Source: an uncultured Parabacteroides sp.
GTDB taxonomy: Bacteria > Bacteroidota > Bacteroidia > Bacteroidales > Tannerellaceae
DNA: 64,000 nucleotides
Assembly: GCF_947855115.1 (NCBI RefSeq)
Contig: NZ_CANTZW010000014.1
Span: 1-64,000 of the forward strand
Reading direction: 5' to 3'
Below the pieces are notes generated by a model that did no database searches, was not told the DNA's origin, and saw only the letters and a program-made list of their open reading frames with translations. Position numbers and translations under genes: made by a program. Positions 53,706 to 61,299 of the stretch are shown here, piece after piece. Position 1 is the stretch's first letter, and the number at the start of each line of letters is the position of its first letter.

Positions 53706-56700
53706 TTAGAAAGTAACATTGATACCACCTGTGAATGAAATGGATTGAGGGTAGATACCATAATCTATACCTCTTGATAAAGAACTTGACTGACCGACCT
53801 CAGGATCCATACCCGAGTAATTGCTGATCGTGAACAAATTTGAACCGCTGACATAGAAACGTACCCGTTGCAACTTAATCTTTTGTGTCGCAGAAACGGG
53901 CAGGGTATAACCCAATTGTGCATTTTTCAAGCGAAGATACGTACCATTCTCTACATACATATCGGAGAAGCGGTCATTATCATTTACGTCCGTGGGTGTT
54001 AGACGAGGAATGTCCGTATTCGTGTTGGTCGGTGTCCAATAATTCAAAATCGCTCGATCCTTGTTCGTGATATCGTTCGGGAAATAAGTGTACCAACGCA
54101 TTGCATTAAAGATCTCGTTACCGATTGTTCCACTAAACTGCAAATTGAGGTCGAAGCCTTTCCACGCCATACCCACGTTGATACCATAGATGACATCTGG
54201 AATCGGGTTACCGATCATACATCGATCGTTTGCGTCTAACTTGCCATCACCGTTCGTATCTACGAACAAGACATCGCCTAGCTCGGCGTTAGGCTGGAAA
54301 TCTGCCCGCTTCACAGCATTCAATTGTTCTTGTGTCTGAATCAATCCGTCTGTCTTGTAACCCCAGAACGCTCCGATCGGCATGCCTTCGTTTGTATAGG
54401 TCAGATACATACTACCATTACGGAAAGGCCCGTCGGAAATCGGTGTACCACCATTTAACTTCGTCATACGGTTGCGGATGGTGGACATATTCACGCCAAT
54501 GTTGTATTCGAAACCACTTTCGGTCTTATCTCGCCATTCGAGGTTCAGCTCTATACCTCGGTTACTCGCCTCACCGATGTTTGTAAATGTGTCATTCATA
54601 TATCCCATATAGATGGGCATCGGAGCTGCTAGCAGCATATCTTTTGTGGTCTTGTTATAATACTCGAAATTAAGCATCAACCGGTTGTTGAAGAAACTAG
54701 CATCTATACCGATATTATAAGACTCCGTGGTCTCCCACTTGATATCCGGATTGCCTAATCGTGCCACAGCGATACCTTGATATAACGTTTCGTTCTCTCG
54801 TGCTCCGAACAGCGCACCGTAAGAAGTGTTCAATGAAAGCAAACTGCGATCTACGTAATTGGTGATTTTCTCGTTACCAATCTGTCCCCAACCACCGCGG
54901 AGTTTCAAGGAAGATACCCATTGAGCATTCAAATTCTTGAAAAACTCCTCATTATCAAGTCTCCAACCTAATGCGAACGAGGGGAAATTACCCCAACGGT
55001 TTTTGGAGGAGAATTTAGAGGAACCATCTCGACGGAATGTGGCCGTAACAAGGTATTTATTATCGTAGTCATAATGTACACGACCCAAATAAGACATCAT
55101 ACCATATTCCGTAGCACTGTTACTCGCTGTGGTCTTGTTCTTATCCAAGGTAGCGTCAATATAGTGTAGGTTCTCCGACTCGCCGATAAGGTCTCTCGCA
55201 TCAGCGCTTAAGGTTTCTTGTCCCCCCCATTCATTGGTATAGCCAACGATAGCGGAGACTGTGTGTTTCTCGGCGAACGTATTATCATATGAGAGGGTAT
55301 TCTCAAACGTATAGTAATGACCTTTCACCTGCGATTTCGTTAAGCTGCTCTCCAAGTTCCGCTGGCTGGATGATACTTGGTAAACTGGCGAGAAAGTCTT
55401 TGTATCTATCCTTCGAATTTCCGCTCCGAAACTGCTCTTGAACTTTAGCCCTTTGATAATCTGCCACTCGCCATACATATTGCCGATGAAAGCAAGTTTC
55501 TCTCGTTTATTGTCCCGATACATGATACTTGCTAACGGGTTATAGTAGTCAATATAAGGAGAGTAACCGTATGAACCGTCTGCATTTTGGGCGGGAGTTA
55601 CCGGATCTAAGCGGATCGCATTACTTACGACACCATAGTCGGAGTCGTACACGTTACTACTGTTGCGCTCACTAATACTTGCGTCGGTAGATCTTGCGAT
55701 CGATGCATTAGTACCCACTACCAAATGATCTTTGATCACTGTTTTTTCCGTACTTTGACGGACACTGAATCGTTCGTAGTTGGATTTCTTGATTGTTCCA
55801 TCTTGGTTGATATAGTTCAAACCCAGATTAAATTTATAGTCATCCGCTTTACCTCCGCTGATACCCACGCTGTAATTATGCATAAAGGCCGTCCGGGTAA
55901 TCTCGTCCATCCAATTGGTATTCGTGTTACGATTAACGAGACTCAAGTCAATAGGAGCACTACGCAAGGTGTTCAATTGCTCTTGATAATCGTACCATTC
56001 CGGACCAGACATTAAATCAAGGTTGTTTAACACTTTATTCATACCCCAATACGCATCGAGTGTAACGGTAGTTTTACCGACCTCACCTTTTTTCGTGGTA
56101 ATCAAGATGACACCGTTTGCACCGCGAGAACCGTAGATAGCGGAAGCGGAAGCGTCTTTCAACACCTCTATGGATTGGATATCGGACGTACTCAAATAAT
56201 TGATATCTGTGACTGGCATTCCGTCTACGACGTATAACGGCTCTGCGTCGTTTACCGTACCGACACCACGAATACGAATCGTTGCGGCCTCACCTGGAGA
56301 ACCGGAACTAGATGTAACAGATACACCGGTAGCCAAGCCCTGTAACGCCGAGGAAACATTGGCTACGGGTTGGCGAGCAATGCTTTCCTCGCTTACGGAC
56401 GAGATTGCCCCTGTGATATCACTTTTCTTCATCGTTCCGTAACCAACCACTACCACTTCGTCCAACTTTTGTGTATCCTCCTTCAAAGAGATACTTAAAA
56501 CAGATTTATTGCCTACTAAAATTTCTTGGTTCATATAACCGATATAAGATACTTGTAGAATAGCATCTTTGGCTATTTCCAGAGTAAATTTTCCATCTAT
56601 GTCTGTTATTGTTCCGTTCGTTGTCCCTTTTACCATGACATTAGCGCCGATTATTGGCATACCGGCGGCATCAATCACGGTTCCAGTGATCCTGCGGGTA

Positions 56701-56873
56701 TTCTGTTGCGGGATAGATACGGTTGATGGCTCCTTCGTATACATATTGTGAGTGTGTACTGAAGCGTATACTCCTGTGGTGAAAACAGATAGTACGATTG
56801 AGGTTAACTTCACGGCTCTACCCAATTTATTTTTGTGTTTAATCGGGGTATGGAACTTACAAATTTTATTCAT
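53706..56873 (-). CDS. SusC/RagA-like TonB-dependent outer membrane receptor
   Basis: 1055-aa full SusC. The N-terminal signal region is followed by a carboxypeptidase-like domain (RITGTVIDAAGMPIIGANVM, ~residues 60-135), the TonB box region DEVVVVGYGT, the plug (LQGLATGVSVTSSSG, VLKDASASAIYGSRGANGVI) and a barrel ending in GGINVTF. First gene of the minus-strand SusC-SusD-M81-sulfatase locus. No hybrid two-component system, SusR or ECF/anti-sigma pair is next to it. The leader before it is A/T-rich and no clear promoter was found. Confidence 0.95.
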   Translation of the reverse strand: MNKICKFHTPIKHKNKLGRAVKLTSIVLSVFTTGVYASVHTHNMYTKEPSTVSIPQQNTRRITGTVIDAAGMPIIGANVMVKGTTNGTITDIDGKFTLEIAKDAILQVSYIGYMNQEILVGNKSVLSISLKEDTQKLDEVVVVGYGTMKKSDITGAISSVSEESIARQPVANVSSALQGLATGVSVTSSSGSPGEAATIRIRGVGTVNDAEPLYVVDGMPVTDINYLSTSDIQSIEVLKDASASAIYGSRGANGVILITTKKGEVGKTTVTLDAYWGMNKVLNNLDLMSGPEWYDYQEQLNTLRSAPIDLSLVNRNTNTNWMDEITRTAFMHNYSVGISGGKADDYKFNLGLNYINQDGTIKKSNYERFSVRQSTEKTVIKDHLVVGTNASIARSTDASISERNSSNVYDSDYGVVSNAIRLDPVTPAQNADGSYGYSPYIDYYNPLASIMYRDNKREKLAFIGNMYGEWQIIKGLKFKSSFGAEIRRIDTKTFSPVYQVSSSQRNLESSLTKSQVKGHYYTFENTLSYDNTFAEKHTVSAIVGYTNEWGGQETLSADARDLIGESENLHYIDATLDKNKTTASNSATEYGMMSYLGRVHYDYDNKYLVTATFRRDGSSKFSSKNRWGNFPSFALGWRLDNEEFFKNLNAQWVSSLKLRGGWGQIGNEKITNYVDRSLLSLNTSYGALFGARENETLYQGIAVARLGNPDIKWETTESYNIGIDASFFNNRLMLNFEYYNKTTKDMLLAAPMPIYMGYMNDTFTNIGEASNRGIELNLEWRDKTESGFEYNIGVNMSTIRNRMTKLNGGTPISDGPFRNGSMYLTYTNEGMPIGAFWGYKTDGLIQTQEQLNAVKRADFQPNAELGDVLFVDTNGDGKLDANDRCMIGNPIPDVIYGINVGMAWKGFDLNLQFSGTIGNEIFNAMRWYTYFPNDITNKDRAILNYWTPTNTNTDIPRLTPTDVNDNDRFSDMYVENGTYLRLKNAQLGYTLPVSATQKIKLQRVRFYVSGSNLFTISNYSGMDPEVGQSSSLSRGIDYGIYPQSISFTGGINVTF

Positions 56874-57590
56874 ACATTTGTAATGATTTTAATATTAGTA
56901 CTAATTGATTTAAACGTATTTCGGTACTAAACCTAACCAGGGAATGTTGTCGCATTTTCTAGTCTATTTCCCTACTAGATATGGCTCATGATGGTTCTTG
57001 TTTCATAGGCTCTTCTTTTTAAGGTTAACAACTTCTATCTATTTTTATATAGTTTGTTAATGATTCGTTGACATAGCTGAAAACTGCGTTTAGAAAGTTT
57101 TATATATAGTTTAGTGAACTAAAAATATTTGATCATCTGATTTATAACAGATATACGCAATACTCGTGATTTTTTTCGATATATGCAAGTCTGTAGTAAA
57201 TATTTTAGTTAATGAATTATTGCTTTTCTATTAAAATATTTTAATTCCTTATTGTTTTAACGTTATTTTGTGTGCGAAAATGTGAAAGTACCGCTACGGT
57301 GTTTCTTTAAATCTGAAGTTATTAATGACTTGGATCTCTTTTAAGAAATGTAGTGCAGTTTTATAACCCATTGATATGATACGGAGGAGGCTATGATGTA
57401 AGATCATCGGTTATATCTTATTTAGATATTTAGACCTCTATAACAAATAGGAGATGGAGATAAATCGCTTCTATTTTTATATATATTATATCATTTATTC
57501 AAAAAACAGAATAAATAATTTCTATGTTTATAAACATATATAATAAATATATCCATTTACTGAGGCTTAATAAATGATATAAATATAAAA
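56874..57590. other. Long A/T-rich gap between the Sus locus and the capsule remnant
   Basis: About 700 bp between divergent genes with no convincing gene on either strand. No TAnnTTTG box was found for susC on the minus strand. It presumably holds the susC promoter and regulator site. Confidence 0.5.
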
Positions 57591-57594
57591 ATAC

Positions 57595-57623
57595 TTGTTT
57601 CTAATTATTTTTTGCTACATTTG
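57595..57623 (+). promoter_or_regulatory. Capsule locus promoter
   Basis: TTG at 57595-57597 and TACATTTG at 57616-57623, 18 bp apart, an excellent match to the Bacteroidetes -33/-7 consensus. It leaves a leader of about 155 nt before upxY. No flanking inverted repeats were seen, so it does not look invertible. Confidence 0.75.
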
Positions 57624-57731
57624 CGGCGTGAAATAGGCGTTACCTATCGGGTAGCGTTGAATTACACAAGAGAGAAAATAAAATATGATTTTTATATCAT
57701 TGGTGTTAAGTGCCTGTTTTATAGATTTATA

Positions 57732-57755
57732 TAGCCAATTTGGAGTAATTGGCTA
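57732..57755 (+). promoter_or_regulatory. Hairpin in the upxY leader
   Basis: Perfect 9-bp stem TAGCCAATT/AATTGGCTA with a 6-nt loop, 32 nt before the upxY ATG. There is no U-tract, so it is not a standard terminator. It could be a pause or antitermination signal in the leader. Confidence 0.6.
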
Positions 57756-57786
57756 GTAGGTATGGAGTGTATTGAACCTTAATTTT

Positions 57787-58347
57787 ATGGAAAAAAAGGC
57801 ACCTTTGAAAATGAGCTTTTGGTTTGTCGCACGTACGATAGCTCATGCGGAACTGAATATGCGGAAATACTTTGAGGACCATAATATAGAGTGTTTCGTT
57901 CCGACTAAAATAGAGATGCTTAAACGAAAAGGTGAAATAAGAGAGGTGGAAGTGCCCATTATCCATAATCTCATATTCTTCAAAGCTGATTATTTATTGG
58001 CGAACAATGTTTTTAACTTGAATTCCCAGAAACTTTATCGAATCCGTGATAAGAAAGGATTATTGTACGTGCCGGAGCAGCAAATGACCCCATTTATGCG
58101 TTTTATCCAAGAAAACTACAAAAAGGTGAAAATCTTAGATTCTTGTTATGTGGTCGGTGATAAAATGATGATCAAGAAAGGTCCATTCGCCGGTATGATC
58201 GGAAAAGTCATTTTGATCGACAATAAGAATTATTTTACCGTCAGTCTTGACGGATTGCTAGTTGCCGCCGTAAAATTTCCCAAAAGCTATCTGGTGAAAG
58301 TAGAGGATGCGGAAAAGAAAAATTCTACCAAAAACTATAACTTCTAA
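57787..58347 (+). CDS. upxY: UpxY-type transcription antiterminator (NusG/RfaH family)
   Basis: 186 aa from ATG 57787 (an in-frame TTG at 57772 is rejected). The N-terminal NGN domain has FWFVARTIAHAELNMRKYFE and ECFVPTKIEML, then VPIIHNLIFFKAD. The C-terminal KOW domain has KMMIKKGPFAGMIGKVILI. Such proteins are encoded first in capsular polysaccharide operons of Bacteroides and Parabacteroides and stop premature termination in their own leader. Here the rest of the operon is missing, so it may be an orphan regulator. Confidence 0.93.
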   Translation: MEKKAPLKMSFWFVARTIAHAELNMRKYFEDHNIECFVPTKIEMLKRKGEIREVEVPIIHNLIFFKADYLLANNVFNLNSQKLYRIRDKKGLLYVPEQQMTPFMRFIQENYKKVKILDSCYVVGDKMMIKKGPFAGMIGKVILIDNKNYFTVSLDGLLVAAVKFPKSYLVKVEDAEKKNSTKNYNF

Positions 58348-58440
58348 TTTACGATAATCAAATCTCAATTAATAAAGGTGATTCTTGTCCGGCACCAGCC
58401 TATTTAGTTATCCGGAAAGAATTAAGATTGGAAAGATAAA

Positions 58441-58565
58441 GGCGACCGATATCGATCAAGTGGCCAGCTATCTCTAGTAGCGAGGAGCCCCCTTTTTCTT
58501 TAACCGATAGACTAAACCCTTGCTTTAGCTTATACCACTCCTGCCTCTTGGAAGGTTCGGTCGCT
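58441..58565 (+). other. Candidate structured RNA between upxY and the capsule remnant
   Basis: A 9-bp stem GGCGACCGA (58441-58449) with TCGGTCGCT (58557-58565) encloses about 107 nt. Inside are smaller stems: AGTGG (58459-58463) with CCACT (58535-58539), GCTA/TAGC around 58467-58481, and CTAAA/TTTAG around 58512-58528. A T-run follows the outer stem. Just upstream TCCGG (58388) can pair with CCGGA (58412). This looks like a folded multibranch RNA; I recognise no known family. No ORF fits here. Confidence 0.5.
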
Positions 58566-58608
58566 TAGTTTTTATGTTCTGATAAATAAGAATAAACAAA
58601 TACATAAA

Positions 58609-59430
58609 ATGAATGTGAGTTATGGTAGATGGCGTTTGGCCTTAGCCCGTCTGGTAAATTTACGGTATGTCAATCGTTGGATTATTTTTGGAGCGGATCT
58701 TTTCGTATCTCTATGTGTATCATTGATAGGTGTACTTGGATTGTTGTCTATTCTGCATGTGCGTATAGGAGAGGCTAATGTCCTGAAAGTAGGTATAGCC
58801 TCATTCGTAGCCAGTGTCCTTTCTTTTTTAGCGTTCAAAGTCTATCACGGGGTCATTCGTCATTCCACTTTACGAGGGTTATGGAGGATTGGAGGTGTCG
58901 CTATTTCCAAATCTATCCTTATGTTCCTGATTCTTGTAATGTTGAGAGCGAATTTCAGTCCTTCTGTATATTGGGTGTGGGGAATTACGGATTGTACGCT
59001 GACGATTGTGATGTTGATTACTTTGCGTGTATTCGTGATTAATGTTTATAATAGTGTCTTGTCTCAACTAGGGAAAAAACATAAACGGGTATTGGTGTTT
59101 GGCACAGAAGAGGAAAGCGTAATGATCGCAACCTCGGCAAACCGTCATGTATTTATGCAAAATTAATAGTATAGTGGGCTTTATAATGTTCGGAGGTTCC
59201 AAGAAAAGCCTTCGAATAGCCGAGCTGCCCGTTTATCAGATAGAAAACCTGGAGGACTTATATCGCTTGATTCCACGCAACAATTTGGATGGAATTCTCT
59301 TTCCCAATATAAAGGCGGCCCAATATGAACGTGATCGTTTGGTACGTTATTGTGAGCAGGCTTCCCTAAAAACATTAGTGGTTCCGGAGATGGAGGAACT
59401 TCATAATGGAAGCATGAAACGCTCTATCTA
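58609..59430 (+). pseudogene. Remnant of a polysaccharide-type nucleoside-sugar epimerase (CapD/WbpM family)
   Basis: The 5' part (58609-59166) encodes four membrane helices and then KRVLVFGTEEESVMIATS, the start of the Rossmann-like domain of membrane-bound CapD/WbpM-type sugar-nucleotide 4,6-dehydratases. At about 59155-59165 the frame is lost (reads through CAAAATTAATAG) and the homologous protein continues in the +1 frame (IVGFIMFGGSKKSLRIAELP ... LVVPEMEELHNGSMKRSI), consistent with a one-base insertion. The protein then stops short: the whole catalytic epimerase domain is missing, and the sequence passes into an aminotransferase tail. It cannot make an active enzyme. Confidence 0.82.
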
Positions 59431-59607
59431 CATTATAAACCTTTACCCATGATGACGGCCTATAAAAATTTAGGTTTTGATATCGTAGATTATCCAAATG
59501 CTTATAACCAATACCATAACGAGATTACTCTTCCTTTACATACCCAACTTTCTGATGAGGATATTGAGTATGTAATCTCTAATTTTATTGATATAATCTC
59601 TGAATAA
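59431..59607 (+). pseudogene. C-terminal remnant of a DegT/DnrJ/EryC1-type sugar aminotransferase
   Basis: In the frame ending at TAA 59607 the reading is YKPLPMMTAYKNLGF, then DIVDYPNAYNQYHNEI, TLPLHTQLSDEDIEYVIS. This is the characteristic end of PLP-dependent sugar aminotransferases (PNAY, LPL, LsDEDi.yVi). The PLP domain and ~300 N-terminal residues are absent. It is fused directly to the CapD-type remnant, so a large deletion joined two capsule genes. Confidence 0.78.
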
Positions 59608-59803
59608 AATAATCCAATAATTGATACTATATACCGAATGTATCCTTGATAATCCGTATAAAATAATCAAATATAATATGTCTGGTTATTTTGTAAATAC
59701 ATGAAGTGTGAAGATTGTGTTTACATAAATATAAGATAATAATTTAAAAATATCTACCACATTTACCATTATTGCTGAAGCTCTTTAATAGTTAATTGTT
59801 TAT

Positions 59804-59847
59804 CTTATGGTGATAGATAGGAAAGTATCTGTCACCATAAGTTTTTT
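59804..59847 (+). terminator. Terminator of the former capsule operon
   Basis: A 16-bp hairpin (CTTATGGTGA-AGATA with TATCT-TCACCATAAG, one mismatch) followed by TTTTTT. It marks the operon's original 3' end. Confidence 0.92.
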
Positions 59848-60082
59848 ATTCATTACCATTTACAACTTTCCTACCGCTAGATATAACCTTCCTCTATCCA
59901 TCTTCATCGGCTGTGTTATCGCCTGTCTTTCTCCTCGATATAAATAAAACAGCGGTTATCGTCAATATTTCCCAATTGTCTTTATAAAATCAATTACTTA
60001 CGCAAACTTAGGGAGTGCCTAATAATTTATTTTCAGATAAAAATAATATGAATCGAAAAGTATATGATATCTTTGCCTTCCT
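59848..60082. other. Gap before the DUF3810 gene with its promoter
   Basis: No gene seen. TATCTTTG at 60068-60075 is an exact -7 box, 7 nt before the ATG at 60083, which predicts a leaderless or nearly leaderless mRNA. The stretch 59608-59803 upstream of the terminator is A/T-rich and also empty. Confidence 0.6.
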
Positions 60083-61132
60083 ATGATAAGGCTTGAATTT
60101 TTAAAAAAGATACGTGTTCGTTGGATTATATTAGTGATCCTTCTTGTCTTGGTATGGATCGTGATGGGAAATCCCAAAATGGGCGAATGGTATTCCTGCT
60201 CGATTTATCCATGGGTATCGGGTGTGCTGTCTCGTTTCTCCTGCTTGTTTCCTTTTTCCGTGGGAGACTGTTTTATTTATGGTAGCATCGCTGGGTTATT
60301 AGGGTATCTGTCGTATGCGATTATAAGGAGACGGAAGGTCGGGAGGACGTTAAGGCATATCGTAGAGTTTTTGGCGTGGGTGTATGTCTGGTTCTATATC
60401 GCTTGGGGATTGAATTATTTCCGGGAAGACTTTTTTACTCGTACGCAAACCCCTTATGTCTCTTTTTCCTCTGAACGTTTCCAATCTTTCTTGGAAGTTT
60501 ATACGGACTCCTTGAATGCATCATGGGTTCCGATAGAAAAGATCGACCGGGAGGTAGTGAAAGAGGCTGTGCTGGAAGGGTATCGGGAATTACCGGCTCG
60601 TTTTGGCCTTACTGTTCCTGGAACGTATCTTCATCCTAAGACGATGTTGTTCTCCCGGTTGATGAGCGGAGTAGGGGTGATGGGATATATGGGACCGTTT
60701 TTTGCGGAGTTCAATCTGAATGGCCAGCTCTTGCCTGTACAATATCCCGCCACCTATGCCCATGAGATGGCTCATGTGCTTAGTATATCCAATGAGGCGG
60801 AGGCGAATCTATACAGCTATTTAATATGTACGGGTTCTTCCGTGCCAGAGATCCGGTTCTCGGGTTACTTTTCTTTGCTGCCTTATGTGTTGAGCAATGC
60901 GTATGTGGCTTTGGATAAGGATTCTTTTGAGGCTTGGAAAAAAAGATTACGCCCCGAGATCAAGGATTTGTATAACGAGAAAGTCGCCTATTGGCAATCC
61001 TTATATAGCCCGTTGATCGGTGAGGCGCAAGATGTAGTCTATAATCTTTTTCTGAAAGGGAATAAAATTTCTACCGGAACAGCGAATTATTCGGAGGTGA
61101 TCGCTTTATTGATCGCCTTGGATGGAAAATGA
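60083..61132 (+). CDS. DUF3810 membrane protein with HExxH motif
   Basis: 349 aa. Three N-terminal membrane helices are followed by a soluble part. The motif AHEMAHVLSISNEAEANLY (HEMAH plus a downstream Glu) is a gluzincin-like zinc peptidase signature, so it may be an extracytoplasmic metalloprotease. I recognise it as the Bacteroidetes DUF3810 family; no substrate is known. Complete, alone in its transcript, and next to ileS. Confidence 0.85.
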   Translation: MIRLEFLKKIRVRWIILVILLVLVWIVMGNPKMGEWYSCSIYPWVSGVLSRFSCLFPFSVGDCFIYGSIAGLLGYLSYAIIRRRKVGRTLRHIVEFLAWVYVWFYIAWGLNYFREDFFTRTQTPYVSFSSERFQSFLEVYTDSLNASWVPIEKIDREVVKEAVLEGYRELPARFGLTVPGTYLHPKTMLFSRLMSGVGVMGYMGPFFAEFNLNGQLLPVQYPATYAHEMAHVLSISNEAEANLYSYLICTGSSVPEIRFSGYFSLLPYVLSNAYVALDKDSFEAWKKRLRPEIKDLYNEKVAYWQSLYSPLIGEAQDVVYNLFLKGNKISTGTANYSEVIALLIALDGK

Positions 61133-61231
61133 CTTGCTCTTTATTTAACCTCTTCCGGATAAGGTGGTCTGGCTTGGTAATTATTCGATTGGGTACCTTC
61201 ATCACCTGCTTCCTTTAATGAAAATTCCATA

Positions 61232-61262
61232 TTGTCTAATTCGAAAGAAATCACTAACTTTG
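61232..61262 (+). promoter_or_regulatory. ileS promoter
   Basis: TTG at 61232-61234 and TAACTTTG at 61255-61262, 20 bp apart. The ATG is 37 bp downstream; no T-box or other leader is visible. Confidence 0.7.
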
Positions 61263-61299
61263 CGGCAATTTTTTAGAAGCAAGATAAATACATCGCGAT

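Noticed and set aside
53706..56873. ECF/anti-sigma control of the second Sus locus
   Set aside because: The only ECF gene in the window is 13 kb away and coupled to a different gene; no FecR-type protein is next to the locus.
56874..57786. Invertible capsule promoter
   Set aside because: Many Bacteroides capsule promoters are flanked by inverted repeats. I looked on both sides of the promoter at 57595-57623 and saw no paired repeats, and no invertase gene is nearby.
58609..59452. Two separate small genes at 58609-59166 and 59147-59452
   Set aside because: They read as consecutive parts of one CapD/WbpM-type protein in neighbouring frames, so a frameshifted remnant is the better explanation.
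61133..61299. T-box leader before ileS
   Set aside because: The gap is short, a strong promoter lies only 37 bp before the ATG and there is no T-box-like sequence or terminator.
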